Below, one piece after another: positions 32,012 through 47,000 of a DNA stretch of 64,000 nt. The position numbers and the translations under genes are program-made. Source of the DNA: Gymnogyps californianus (Eukaryota; Chordata; Aves; Accipitriformes; Cathartidae); assembly GCF_018139145.2 (NCBI RefSeq), contig NW_026114290.1, forward strand, positions 310,001-374,000, written 5' to 3'. Numbering within the stretch: the stretch's first letter is position 1; each line of letters opens with the position of its first letter. Under the pieces are notes generated by a model. It was not told where the DNA came from, ran no database searches, and saw only the letters and a program-made list of their open reading frames with translations.

Positions 32012-35000
32012 ATGAACGGGCCGGGAGCCTGGGACAGCGCCGGTCGTGCTCGGATCGCAGGCGGATCGCCAGGCAGATGCCTTCCACCCGGCCACGAGCC
32101 CGATGCCGGATGCCTGGCTGCTGCCTGGGCTTCGATCCAGAGCCCTGCCGCTGGTGATCGCGCCGGCTGCGTGGACCTCACGGCCGGTGAGGTGCTCCGC
32201 ATCACCAAACATCTGAGGAACATCGACAGGAAGTTTCAGAGCTTCCGTGAGCTCTTCCGAAAAGGTAAATATTTTTCAATCCACTTACTTGCTTACAAAA
32301 CAAGCAGATTATGTTCAGCAAAAGTGATCCTGTCTCATTCTTGCTGCATTATTTATTTAAAGCAATGAATTTAGATGGCTCTCAGACAATTTAGGGTGGC
32401 TTCTCTCAGCGCAGATATTTAACCATGCAAACGTCTTTTCCTATAATGAATTGCATCAATAGATAAAATTTCAGAGCACTTAACCATCTAAGTGCACAGG
32501 TTTCCTCCAAAAGCGATGCAAAAAACACTTCAAGTGCTATTGACAGCACCTGCAATTAACTCCCGAGTGAGTTAAACTGGCTCGAACAAAGGGTACCTGC
32601 GATGACCCCTGTGAGAAAACCGGGATTCGTCACCGGGAAGGAGTCCAAATGTCATGAGCCGAAGAGCAGCTCAGCCGGTGATGCTCTGGGTGGTGGTGGG
32701 AGCCCAAGCATGCGTCACAGCCTGGAAACGTGCTCCAGCAGAAGTGCCCTGCCTTCCGGTCCGGCATGCTGGCACTTTCCCCCTCTCTCCTCCTTCTTCC
32801 CAGGATAGCCTCGCTACTTGCAGGACGCTCTCCAGGCTGGAGCCCAATTAAATAGACCTAAACTGAGAATTAAGAAAACGGTTGTCACAGGCTCGGTGCT
32901 GCTCTAGAAACCCTGTGCAGCACGGCAGCATTAACAAAATCCCTTCAACTACTTGCTGGAACAAGAAACCTCCTGGAGGAGTGCCACCCTCTCCACCAAG
33001 GCATCCGGAGTTCCCTGTGATCTTGTCTGCCCACCCACGGCTGCAAGCTGTAGCTCTAGGTCACGGTGACTGCCTTACCCCAGGCACGCCGAACAAGTTG
33101 GGTCGGCCACGCTTCTCGAGCAAACTCCTAACGGCAGTGCTGCTCTTAGCTTTGCAAGATGTTTGCTTTTAACAGCCCCCAAACAATGCCGGCCGCACGT
33201 GGAAATCAGACCTGCCTGGGCTGGCTCCCTCTCCTTCGCCGAGCATCTTTCCGAGTGCCCAGCTGCGTTTTTGTCTCAGAGGTTGGCCTCTGGATGTAAA
33301 GACACAAAGCTACGCAACACTCCTGCAGCAGGAAGCGGGGATGTCCATCATTTGGGCTTGTGGAGTAGAACCTGGACAAAAGGCAGCGTGGAGCCTCAGC
33401 GAGGGTCCTGGCCCTGGTGACGAAGGGCTGGGCAATTTCCACATCCATCCCATCGCTGCATGTGGGTTTTCTGCTCGCTGGGGTGTTCAGCATTCGTTAT
33501 TTTCTGGTTTGCGCAAAACTTGAGTATTTAGGAACAGCCGGGTACTTGTAGCGCTGTGCTGAAGCGAGTTCATCCTGGGAGAGGTGAGGATGAGAGTTTA
33601 TGCATGCAAAAAAAAAAAAAAAAGTCATAATTTTTCCCCTTCTTAATTTTAGGAGAAGTTATTTCAGCTTCTATTGAAGCCAAACTGGCAGACTTACTGC
33701 AAGCCATCTCCTCCTTCCTGAGCACATATCCTGCCTTGACCGGGGATGCCATCCAGCCTGCAGTAGCAACACTTATCGCCAATATCAATGGTAAATCCAT
33801 AACCTTAGAGAACCTAACGAGCGCTGTAGTTATTGTCCTCTGCTCAGTGGTGACGGAAAGCTTTCAGCCGGGCTCAGTGCAGACACACACGGGTGTCCAT
33901 GTGCACGGAAAGCAGACGTCACTACTGAAGCTGAGCAGAAGTCAGTGATCATCAAGGCTTATTCGTATCCAGATCCCATCGTTAGGGAAGATGGTGCTTT
34001 TAAAATGCATGAAAGCAAGATAAAGGCTCAGACATGAGCGCCTTTTATTTAGTTTGGCAATCGTGCTGGCAAACTGCACCTATCTGTCTGTTTTCCACTA
34101 ATAAAGACACATTGCGTTCGGATGGTGAAACCAAAGAACGGGAACGTGAGGCTCCGGGGAGCTGTTCTTGGCTCGGTTATGTCCGTTGGAGCGAGGAGGC
34201 GAGTGTCGGGACTTCTCTCAGCGCTGAATTCCTGTATAACCCTGTGCAAAATGTTCTCATGTGCTTGCTTGTCAGTGCGTGGCAGGGGGGTAGAATTAGA
34301 TTGACCCACAGAATGGTTGCAAAAGTTTGTTTACACAGCCCTTGGAGGCCAGGTAGTGTCTTACGCCATGCTGCCCTTGGTTGGATGGGTTGAATATGAA
34401 CCCTTAATGCTCTTTCTATCCCCGTTTTGCACATTATTGTCTTGGGAGCTCAGATACACTTAAATCTAGTGGAAAATCCTCACCTGAAAACTAGTCTCTG
34501 CCTCCTCAGAAGGCAGGCATGGTGATTCCTGGCCTTTGTTTTGGGGGTCTGATGAGCTTCAAGAGGAAGCACTGAACGTCCCATCCCAATATTCAGTTGT
34601 CGTTGTTTAACCACGATATTTAACACATCAGTGTATGGTCCCCACCAGAGCAGAGCCAGGACCAGCACGAGGCTCTCCGAGGGGAGCTGGAAGGAAGGAA
34701 AGTGCACTAACCACACTGCTTTCACTCCCGGTTCCTTTCCTCCCCTGCCTTCAAAAGGCTTGCCGATGTGACAATATATTTGCCTTATAAAAGAGCAGCG
34801 ATGACGTAAAGGGAAGTTTAATGAGACTTCATAGGGGGCTGCTCCTGTGTATTGTCTGCAGTAACTTGCCATTGTGCTTGTTCTAAAATAGTAATTAAAA
34901 AAAAAATTCACCTGTTAGAAATGCAGGAGGAGTTTGCAGGCTGTGGTGGAGGAGCTCAGCGTCGGCAGAGCAGCCGAAGCAGCTTTCTGCTCCATGACCC

Positions 35001-38000
35001 GTGCCGATCTGACTGCACCGGCACATGGAGAGACTGTTGCTACAGCTTCTCTCGCTAGAGGACCTCGTTATTACGCTGTATACAGCTCTGTGTTATCTTG
35101 GAAGTGGAAGATGGGCCATTTCTCAAGAATTCCTGTAATTCCCTTTCGTGAGCCTCTGATCTGCAAAAGAAAGTTTAGGGTTTTACCAAAAAAAAGAAAA
35201 ACCCAACCAAAAAAAGGACATACTCATTCAGCAAGAATGTCTAGGAAAGTCTGATGAGACTGGGAATTGGGATCCCGAGTTATGTTTCTGGTAAATAAGG
35301 AGCCACAGCCCTTGCTTTGTGTTAGCTTTTATTAGCTTTTTTTAAAAATATAATTAATTGGAGGGGTGCTGCTGTACTATGTTGCAATCCTTTTGGCTAC
35401 AAATGCCTTTACACTAGAAAAACACTTTTTATAGCTCTTATCTGTAAATACAGCACTTTGCAAACAGGGTATGGTAATTATACTAAACATACCTGCAATT
35501 ATACTAGTTGAACATAAACTGAGACACAGGCTAGGGAAGATTTGATCGGAAAAACTCACCATGCTGACCTCTCCGCCGATCCCAGCAGCACTTTGCCGTG
35601 GTTATGCATCCCAGTTCTCCTGCTCTCTTCTAAAAGTCAACCGTTACCTCCCGAGTCTGAGCCAAAACTGCCAGAGTTCACAGCGCCACTTTCACTTGAG
35701 CCTGAAACATTCAGCACTGAAGCAGTAACTCTGAGATTCTAGGATTGTTTTGTTTTTTTTTTTTTAATAATTAAACAAGTGTTAATGATAGAAGGGTCAG
35801 CTGAATCTTAACTCTGACTTGTGTCTGGCTGTAGTTAGCGGGACAGAAGAGCCTGTAGATTTGCCTGCCAATGAAGCGTGTGGCACGACCGCAGGGAGAA
35901 ATTTCACAGAAGAAATTTAGCGGCACTACTTGACTCTCCAGCAGATGCCGAGGAAAGGGAAACTGTGTTTTTTGGGAGTCCAGGGCCACAAGCATATTCT
36001 TAGGTTGCATAAGAAAACACAGTTTTTTAAATTACTCATTATTTAGTGAAGAAAAATCAAGAGCTTCACTGCTAGGCACAAGTTTGTTTGTTGACGGTCA
36101 CATTTTTGCTGTCAGTTTCTCTAATATTTGCAGAAGAAAAAAGTTCACTTCAGCTTCTGCTCACTTTGATCTATAATCTTTGAATAAATATTTTCTATTT
36201 CCCATAGCACAGTTTCATCATTAAATTACCACCAGTATTCCTAAACTGAAGGCAAAATTCACCAATTTTAGAGATGGCAACGCTAGCTACATGCTTGCAG
36301 CCAGTAAATCAATTGCTTGTGAGCTGGAGCATGTCGTACAGCACGAGGGGCAGTGGGATTTAAAGGCTTACATCCCAGTCCACCGTCTGGAGAATGCTCC
36401 CAGGCTGAAAAACATCTTGACGCAAGCAATAGCTTTTTCCCTAGCTTATCAAAAACTTACAAAATCAGAGCTTGTTTTTATTTAAGAAACAAACCCTCAA
36501 AAGTTTAGATTTCGGTTTTGTGGAGCAGAACTCAAGAAGGGCTGTGACCTCCGAGACGGCTCCGTTACACCCACACACTGGCGAAGAGAGCAGAGGAACG
36601 GCAGCTCAGGCAAGGACCGCTGCTGGCCCGTCCCTGCCCGAGATGCCCACCCTTCCCTTCTTCTGTCCCCTCTTTTAACCTAACAGCCCTTTCCCCTCAC
36701 CACCGGCAGTTTCTCAGTGGTTTTTTTTTCAGTATATTTGGAAGCACGGGTGTTTCTTAGGAAGCTACTTGGGTAGAAAAACTGGGGCTGCTGCGATAGC
36801 GGCAAGCACTGAAGCCAGGGGGACTCAGAAACGGTCCCTTCTTTGCTATTCACCAAGACACATCTGAGTTATGCAAATTGCATGATCAAATAAATGTACG
36901 CTGCAGCACGCTGTTCCCTTACACGGAAGTGTCTGCAGGAAGCAGATTTGGCTACAGCAGCCGCACTCACCGACGGGCGCTTCTGCCAGTTATTTCGGGC
37001 ACGTCGTCTTCACCTGCAGCTATCATGGGCCTTTGGATAATTTCTTCACGTCTGATCTGACCAAGAATTTGTGTTTTACTTAATTCAGCTGTGATTCAAA
37101 GCTGGGTATTTTGGGATTCTGCTGCTTTCAGACCAAAACACTGAAGATTCAGCCATGGGAGACCCAGAACCAAGTGGTATGTGATAGCATTTGAAACAAC
37201 CTTTTATGCTGTTTGTAATGTAAGCTTTTGGGGCATGATATGACACATGACGCAGATCAGCCTGTGAGCCACCTAGGAAATACGGGTGCTAAAAAACAGC
37301 TGTAAGTTCCTCTAACGGGGGTTTCCATGAAAATCCCGACTGTTCAGTTCTCTAAGTCTTTCTCTGACAGATGAAGTTATTTGATGCATTTGTACTGGAC
37401 ATTGACTTAGTAAGAGGAAAGGATGCAAACCCCGTTTTCAGGAGGCAGAAGGTGCAGCGTTTTCTCTTAAGAGATCGGAAGTACATAACACGGGTACTTG
37501 CACATCATCAGCTCAAGTCCCCCCAAAAAAATTTGCTATAAGTCTTTGTTCTCAAAGGTGACAACCTGTAGTAGGAACATAATCAGTCTGAATCGGAGTA
37601 ACACTTACCGATCGAGCATCTAAGAGGTCTCTGTACCACCTGAGAGCACAAATCCCTCCTGCCAGAGCCCCATGTTCAACAGGGGCCAGTCCCTGCTGCT
37701 TCAGAGAGAGATGAAAAAAAAAAACCAAAACCTCACTGGCGCTATAATCAAGAAAACACAGCAAACATTAGTCCTTTCCCTGTTGTCACATTGAAATGCA
37801 TCATTATCCTTGTAGCTAGAAAACTTTATTTCAGCTTGCCTTGCAGCAGCTGGATCTTGTCATGTCTTTGTCATGAAAACCGAAAAACCACGAGCAGAAT
37901 TTCTATAGCTCATGATCATGCATGGGGATAGTTAAAGGATGCCTCAGTGTCTTTGATAAAGTGAATAAGCTGAGCTTGTTTAGAAACTGTATTGTGAGAC

Positions 38001-41000
38001 TAGTTTTCTGCCCACCCTTGCCCTCCAGAGCGTTTTTGCATCTTCAGCAATGTCTGCACAACCCCTTGTCAGAACCGACACTAACATCTAACGTGCTCAT
38101 CATCCAGCGTTGCACACAGAGGCACAAGCAGAGCCTATTTCTGCTCGATGTTCCCCTTTTGTACGTACCCAGCGCTTGCAGAGGTCCTCTTTCCGCAGCA
38201 TTGCATGTGAAGCTTGTGTTGGGCAACTACCCGTTGTGTCCATCTCCGCTTTTCAGGGCAGAGACTTCCAGCCTGGCGATATAGCATCTGCACCTAATTT
38301 GCGGACATTCAGCTATATGCTGCAGTGGAAGCATAACCATTTCTGAGGCCATTTAAAGACTCTGCAATAAATAGCTGCCTTACTTCTTGGCCTACAATCT
38401 TGGTCTCATCAAGCACTTTACCAGGGGATGACGATACCAGTCTGATCATTTAATAAACCCACCAAAAAGCAGGAATCTGTTTCTGAGATCCCTCTAGAAA
38501 CAACCTCATACATCGATTAAAGATGTATTTTTTCAGGTTTGTCAGTGAAACAGTTTTTAACACACGACCAAGAATACCATCCAGAACGTGACATGACTGT
38601 AAAAGTCAAATGCCCTCGAGAAATCCAGGAGTGCCGTATCCACAGAGTGCCTTTTATCAACAAAATCTCAGCTGTTAAGGAGGTTTATTTGACAGCTCTT
38701 TTGCAAAACCAAGAGGACTGGTATAAATGATTTTGTTCAGTCTTATTTTTTAGCCAATAAGTGTCCTAGATTCATCCTGCTGTTGCTAATTGGGAGGTCC
38801 TTTTACTGCTTTCCAGTACTGGAAGCTTCTGCTGTGCTTCACCGCCAGTCTAAATTCTTCTTACCATTGCTAACTTTTCCTTATTCTTAACGTTGAAGAA
38901 ACAAGCAGGCAGAAGTTTAATATAGTTGTACTTTTCTTACTTAAAAAGCAAGGTTCATTAACTAAGAACTGCAGGGGGCTGCCGGATATCAAGACAAGTC
39001 TGTTTTACTAATGTTTTCCTCTAAAGCTGGCAGTCGCCTCGTTTTTATTTTGCAAACTAATGCACCTGCGCTCAAGTTTCTGCTGTCAGACATCTCAGAA
39101 AGATCTGCAGCGTGCACACCTTCTTTTTCAATGAATTGATGTATTAAGTGGAAATTCTCCTTCCCCTCACCCCCGACACGTTTCATTAATCCCCTTGTTA
39201 ATACATAGTGCTATTTAAGACTTCTGACCTTGCTAGTATTTCCTGTCAGTTGTGGGCGATCGCACTGTTTGGCAGCGGTTCCAACCTCCTCAAAAATTAG
39301 CCGATTTGTAAATTCAGTTTTTGCCAGGGCCTTTGTTCCACTGAAGTAGGAAGAGAAGATGAGAAATCAGAGTGACAGATGGGAAGTGGTCTTGGTTTTG
39401 CAAAACCGTTGTCAAGGAACTTGGATTATTTTGTTCCACAACTGTTATTCCTCAGATAGACAGAGATGCTGATCTGGGCAGCCGGAGCAGCGTCCTTTGC
39501 TGCCAGCCGTAACCAGAGTCTCACTGAGGGATATCTTGGTTAAGGAGGGAGGATTTCACGCAGGAGCGGCGGACGACAATTTGAGAGTTTTCAGACTTAT
39601 TTGGCCTAATTTGGTTCGAACCGCGTTGTGGGTTAGCAAGCAGGGGATTTTACACAGATGCTCCTAAGAAGTGTGAGACATCTTATGCAGAAACAGGAGA
39701 TTTGCCCCAGTGGAAAAATTCAGATGTTGTGTTGCAAAGTGCAAGACTGAGCGCAGAGAAGAGGAAGGCGCTACCGGGAACAGGCTTGTGATACCGAGGT
39801 TTGGCAATGGTGCCACGCTGAATTAGGGTTTTAGACATTTACCTCATTTCATGGTATCTGCTACTGAAAGGGAAGCGATGCTTCTGCTGAACAGCAGAAC
39901 AAGAGTTTCTCCTGCTAAAAATATCCTCAACGCTCTGCACGCCTACCCCTGTGAGAGCCTGCTCTCCCCGTAACGGTGGCAAAAGGCAGAGAAGAGGGGT
40001 GAGCTTTCCAGAAGGCAGATGATGCAGATGAGATGACAGTCTTGTCCGTCCCAGGATGGGGCAGACCTTCGCACGACAGCTGGCTCGCTCCAGCGCGAGA
40101 GCTGGCCATGCAGGGATGCTCTCCGTTAGGATGCAGGTCTAGTGCTGACGCTGGAAGAGGTTTCTGCTGGAATTGTCTAAGATAAGAAGAATAAGGATAC
40201 GCTGTCCTTCAAGAAACATAGATGGTTTTTAATCTCCAGAAGAGTGAGTTTCTAGATCAGCCTTCCAGTTGTCATCGGGTTGTCCAGTAAGATAACTGGC
40301 TTTAAATTGAAGCATCCATTTGTAAATAAGGCTGCAGAGTTATAGCGAACAGACAAAGGACTGAGCCGGAGTCTCTTCCAGGCCTGTGGTCCGATATCCC
40401 AGCGCCACAGCGGATGCTCTGCTACCTAATCCTCACTGGTCAAAGCAAAGGGCTTTGAGCAGGATTTGAAAGATGAATTCATTTGCTGATATTTGTGGGG
40501 GCCTCTGCAAACCTGCCAGGTGCAGGGGCTCCATTTTTCTTCTAGTACAGGAAAACGTATACAGATGTTTCCACATTTAGCAAGTGGGCAATCAGGAGCG
40601 CAGCAGGAAGGGACATCTTGAAGGTGTCCAACAGATGGCTGACTGATGGCAGCTGTGACAACGAAGAGCAGTACATTCGAGGCAATTCGTTTCCTTGATG
40701 AGCTCTGTACGAGGCCCATGAATCATTCGGCCCAGACCTGCACGTGCCAAAAAGCCACTCGAAAGATTTCAAACAGATGGGACAAACTGGTGCTGCTCCT
40801 GAATGACAAAGGGGCCGCGTACAGGGAAGCGCACGTCTAAACTTGTGAGAATGCAGCTAATAACATCAGCTACAGCAAGGCTAGGGAAACTTTTTATGTC
40901 CCATTTTTCCACCTTCCTACTTTTATAGTATTACATATAATATTATCTTATTGAGATGAAGCAAAAGATTTGTGAGAACCTGAGGTTCTTGCTTGTCTTT

Positions 41001-44000
41001 CAGCGCCTCACAATAGCTGCTTTCAAAAGCAGAATGTTTCATTTCACCCATCACCAGCGCTGCTCAAGTTGAGTCACTTCTTCCTGTTGTACAATCCTCT
41101 GCTAGTGGTAAACAAGAGAAATTAAAGATGTCCGTCTGCTCAAAGTAACAAGAGTAGTTAGGATTCAAATTAAATTAGTATGCCTTGGATTTGTTAAGCC
41201 TTGGATTGCGAACAATTTGTGTCTCTTCCAGAAAAACCAGAACGAGATGTTTGGTAAACTGCCTGTGAACTGTCTCAGGTCACTCACTGAGTGCGAAATG
41301 TTGATTTCTCACGAGAAGCAGGCCAGGCGCTGGGTACAGTTTGCAGTTCTCTGTTAGCAGCATCGGTGCTTTTAAACCCCTTCCCCAGGTCGTCCAAGCA
41401 CGGCAGGCCAGTCTGAGCGGTTCCTTGCGCTCCCTTCAGACCTCAGTGGTTTCTGGTAAAAAACCAAGCGTGTCTTCACACATTTTCAGCGTCTCATTCC
41501 ACTTTGGAGTAAAACGTTCAGAAAACTTTTAAAGAACAAGGCCAGCATAAATATTAATTATCTGCTCAGCAAAGGCAAGTAAGCTAGGAGCGTTCCCAGC
41601 TCATTTCTTGATGCAAAAGGAAACACAGCATCTGCCCCATGCTGCTCAGCGCTGACTGTGAGTGGAAGTGTGGCTTCAGTGTCCCACCCAGCCTTCTTCA
41701 CAGTTATTTCTATTTTTAAGCTGATGATAGGGTTAGATTGGTTGATGTTCATGGCTTAGACACTGTAACTATATGATTGTCAGAGACCACTTTGGTTTGA
41801 CACCAAACAAGGAGATTTGTGGAAAAAAATCCCTGATACTTCCTTGTCTTTCTCTTAATTGTACGTTCAAATGGTTTCTCTGCATTGTCTGGCATCTTTA
41901 TATAGTTAAAAAACCCCACCTGCATACGTACACGCTCACAGTCTCCCTTATGACCAGGACAGACAAGCCAGTCTTGTGCTCTTCCGCACCATTTTGGCTG
42001 GAGGGGTGGAAGATGACCAGGATCGTTCCGCTTCCCCGGCAGGTGCCCAGTAGCTGGGTCTTCCCCTGTGTGCTGGGAGCTTCCCGGAGCCATCGGCCTC
42101 TCCCAGAGGCAAGACGGCTCTGCACGTCTGGGGTCAGCAACGGTGCGATGCTGTTTGTAGGCTTAATGGCAGGCCAACTCCTCATCAAAACTTGACTTGA
42201 AAAATCTGTCTTTTTCGGGACTGAGAGAAGGCCCAGGAGTAGCTATAACTAAATGAGACACAAACTGACTTTTCTACCAAGCATCATTTGAGCAACATTT
42301 ACAAGTACTTGCTCGCTGTCAAAAACTCAACTATCAGTGAAGCAACTCTAGATTTAGGTCAACCACATCCTGTTTCCTGGAATGTCAAAAGGACAAAGAA
42401 GAGTGAACTTTTCTTTTGTTTCTACCAGTTGTGCCCAGTTTCATATTTTAAAACGTTTTTCCCTTTTTTTTTTTTTTTTGCAGCAACTTTCAGCCTGAGT
42501 CAATTTTAGTTTCAGCCCTCAGTGACAAACACATGACAGAGTGGAAAGTGAGATTAACGGCATCAATAACCCCATGTAGAATGCGTGTGCTCGCCTCCAC
42601 CCTGCTACACGTGCAACCGCGGGCAGAACATGCTTAGACCTTACAGACACGCGTGGCAGGAGTGCGTTGCCCCTCAAGCGGGGACAAGCCTATTTTATAT
42701 TTTGCATGCCCAATAATTCGTACCCGCTGGGGACTCAGTGAGATGCAGGATTTCGTAATGTAGATTATCACCATCAATAAGCACGTATAATATTGAGAAA
42801 CGGTCCCTGCACATAAAACGTTGCGACACACACACACACACGATGTGCAAGGAACGGGCAACTTCTGCAACACAGCCCAGCCCGCGCACCACTGGACTGC
42901 AGCAATGCCTGCTGTTTTCTGTGCACACGGTTTTGCCGACACAGGTTGTACGGCATGCGCGGGGGTTTGATCGAGGTGCAGGGCATGCCGCTGCATCCTG
43001 TGAGCCCCTCCATCAGGTCTGCCAGCGCATTGCCTGCACGGAACTAAGGACAGCGGTGTGACTTCAGCTCAGAGTGGCTACCATAAAGGTTTCTGCGCAA
43101 TTTTCGTGGCTGATCTCGGGTCTGATTGCAAGCCCTAAAATCAGCTTAGATGTCTCCCCTGGACATCCGCAGACTCGTTTTCGAGGGGTTCTGCCCAAGA
43201 ACCTCAATGAATTTACCGTTCCCAAAGTCTTCTTTTGAATCCCATCTCACCCTCAGCCTCACCTTGCTGTGCTTTGCCAGGCCATCGCAGTTTGTCGCTT
43301 CCCTGTGAATCTGTGCAGGATAGCAGGGCTCAGCCACGCTCCCCTGCACCTCTAGAAACCATCCTGCTGGCCTCAGGGAGCTTTGGGTCAGGCGTTTCAG
43401 TGAAATGATTTCTCCTCCAACTCCAGGTCTCGACAATCAAGAGAAGACACCTGAAAATAGGAAGCGGTACAGTGAGATATTCCGGAGCCTGGATGCCATA
43501 GAAATCTCAATTGGAAATGCGTATGTAAAGAAACGGGGCTGAACTAGTTTTCTGCGTCTTTGGAACCTCGATTTAATTCATTGCATTTTTTTTTTCTCAT
43601 TATACAGGACGGTCGATATGTTCATTGGCGATGCTGACAGCACTGACGACACAGACCTGACCACAGAAACAGAGGTCGCTCCGGTAGGCAAAGAATTTAT
43701 TAAAGAAATTATCGATGTCCATTGCTAAAGTGTCTGATTCTACATTATTAAATTCTATGTTATTAAAATTGGTTTTTTGGGTGATCATCTGGAAAAAAAA
43801 ATAGTTACAGCTCTTACTTCAATAGACAGAAAAGAACTGTACAACGCTTGGTTATAACAGTGATGGAGGTGGCAACAGAGCAGACAACATTTAGTGGAAA
43901 CGTTCAGGCATTTACTGTTTGGATTTGTATTTTTCTGAAAAACAAGATGTGGAAATTGCTGGTTTAAGTTCTGCGTGCTAAGAAAAAGATCAGACAAGAC

Positions 44001-47000
44001 AGCAAACCCAAAATACATTTGAGAGTCATGCATCAAAAATCTCTACAATTTTGGCCTTAAGAAACAGAAGACCTTCAAAATAGAACTTAATGGTTTTTTG
44101 CTTGCTTTGGGCAGTACGGGACTTTTGGGGATAATCAGCCTCATTTCATGCTTTTCTGTAGAAACAGAGGGGCCAAGAACTTAATTTTTCTCTGACGGCA
44201 ACTGTTCTCATGTAATCATATTATCCCATGAGCTAAGCTTAAAAATAAAAATCAAATATTTTGTGATTTATAGTAAAGTAAGAGCTGCCAGCATTCAGTC
44301 TTGCAGCCTTTTTCAGCCTTGATCTCTCTGCCCTAATTGTGCGTTTGCTCCGTGTTTCTGCCTGTGGTAGACTTTCATGCCACGCTACCTTCCCTCTGCC
44401 AAATCTCAGGCTACTATTTTAACTGCCCTGGGTTGCTTAGCTAAGCAAAATCGGCACTCCAGCTGGCCTTTTTGAAAAATCCTCCACATTTCTGAATACT
44501 CATTTTTCTTTCACCATTTTCCTCTTTTTTTTTTTTCTTCTTCTTTTCCCACAGGTGAGTGAAAGTTTCTGCAAGAGCAAAACCAGTTCAGAGAGGCAAA
44601 TGCAGGCAGACATAACAGGTAACATTGCTAATTAGAAAAAAAATCAAAGAGGTGACATGACAACACTTAGTCAATCACCTGGCAACGGTCCTGGCAGCCT
44701 CCTAATGACACGGGTGAATAATGCCGGTGTCCCTGCTGGCATCAGTCTCAGGCCGAGCTCGGGCTGATGCCCAGCAAGGATGCGGATGCCTGTTTGAGCT
44801 CAGTAGTCCCGCTCCTTCCTCCGGCACGCAGATCTTCCCCTGTTTGTCCATTAACATCTCGTTAAGGAGCTTCTCACGAGGTCTTGATTTCTAAATGCTG
44901 AGACATCAATTCCCAAAGGTCTGCTGGTTTTAAGCACAGCAAAGATCAACGCAGTGAAACTTGGGACACTCTGAAGCACTTTGTGACCCGCTGGGAGGGT
45001 TCTCGCCAGCTCTGTACTTGTCGCTGGCATCATAAAATGCAACATTAAATTGTTTTTTTCTTCATATAAAGTCCCTATGAAGCAAAAAAAAAAAAATTTC
45101 TAAGCTGCTTTCTCACAGATTTCAGCTTGAAATGTGTTTAGATTTGCTCACTGCAGTGTGATGAATCTGTATTAGGTTGCACCAAGGAACAAGAATACTT
45201 CCTGCAACTCCCCAGTAACCCATTAGGTCCTTCACTTTTGGATTTCAAAACAGATTAAATAAAAATATTTAATTATAAGTGGAGGGCAGAGGAATATACA
45301 TGTCTAAATTACCTGGAACTTGCGTGGTTCCATGGGCAGGACTGCATGGGGTTGCCATGAAGTAGATCATAATGACGTTGTTCAGTGAAAGACCTTTTTT
45401 ATGGCTGTTATCCGAGTATTTCGCAGCACCAACTCTTGCGACTCCAGTTTTGCCACTCTTCGGGGAGCCTCTGCCCATCAGCCAGAGCTGTTCTGAACCT
45501 GGATTTATTCTGTTGCAGTTCAGGAGGCAGACGAAATGCTGATAAAATGTGAAGGTGGCATCGACGCAGCCCTCGAATATGCCAAAATGTGGTGTAAATA
45601 TGTCAAAGAGCTTCTCAGCTGGATTGAAAAACGTCTGAGTTACGGTGAGTCTGTGCACAGAACCAGCTGGGAGTCCGAACGCTTTTCGATAGCTGGTTTT
45701 TTTTAAATCACAGCCAAGAACACACAGTTGCAAGCAAAAGTACAGCAGTGAGAAACTGGCCAAACACCACCCCTTTTAGTTGCTTTTGCCTGAAGACAAA
45801 GACATGGAGTCAGAATTTCTTCTTCCCTGAACGATCCTAACTGACTGGAATGACCTCTGGCTTTGACAAACGCACCTCTACAACCGTGAATCTGGTGTCT
45901 AATCCACTCTGCCTTTTTACAGAGACAGAGTTTGCCAAAGGGATGGTGAAGATAGCAGAATCGGGACGAAATGCCATCTTCCAACAGGTATGGGTCCTTG
46001 CGATGTTCCTGCTTCACTGAACGGGGTTCCCTTCGGAGGAGGAGGACAGGAGTCCTATGCGGAGCAAACGTGAGGCTGTCTGCACGTGTGAACTGCTTGT
46101 ACAGTCCAGCTTAAATCCTACAGCAAATATGCCTCCAAAACCGTTCCTAAACCTCTCAGTATTGGAACAGTTCCTTTTTTTTTTCCCAAGGGCTTATAAC
46201 ACAGAGTGATTGTTTGGGAAATTAGATAGAGGGATTCAGCAAGGCAAGGCATGAAGTCAGCACAATACTGCCCAGCATAAAAACCCTTCTGCTTCCAGCA
46301 TCCTGCTGTCTGTGTTGTCTGAAATAACGCCCCCTCATTTAACCAGTGTAGACACTCTCACCTTTCTGTAATAGATCTTGGTTATAGCTACCAAAAGCTC
46401 TTTAATTTAGGAAAGCTGCAGTGCTTATCCATCATTTTATATCTGCTTTTTTGGTTTCTGCAGTACAACATGCCTCTTCGGGCGCTATATACAATGGTCC
46501 TGGAACATGACATAAAGGTTGGAAATTCAGCTGCTGAGACTGCAGGGTTGCTCCAACAGAAGGAATTCTACCAGGTACTGGATTTCTCCGTGGATTAGAC
46601 AAATTTGCTGAAAGATTAGATGGGAGCATCACAGAGACCTAACAAAGTGATTTATCCTGGTCTGTGGGGGCGGAGGGGATAAGAGAATGAAACGCACACC
46701 AAGTGTAAGGGAAAAAGAGGCATCTTGCAAGGACTGCTTTCTAATGTCATGCCCTCATCTGTCAGATACTTTTTCCTGCCTCATGAGGAACTGTTGCCGT
46801 CCTAACTATTATTCCTCTGCAGCCTCTGTCAGCCAAGAAGAATGAAATTGAGAAATGGAGGAAAGAATTCAAAGATCAGTGGACAAAGGAGCAAAAGAGA
46901 ATGGTAAGAGGCCGAGAGATGGGCCTGACCTTTATGCCATCCACAGCTCAAAACACTGAAAACAAACGTTTATGAACAAGCAGTAACTAAACAACGTAAT

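Noticed and set aside
36291..36678. 64- and 68-codon open frames in GMIP intron 2
   Set aside because: No homology and no phase-compatible splice sites joining them to GMIP exons.
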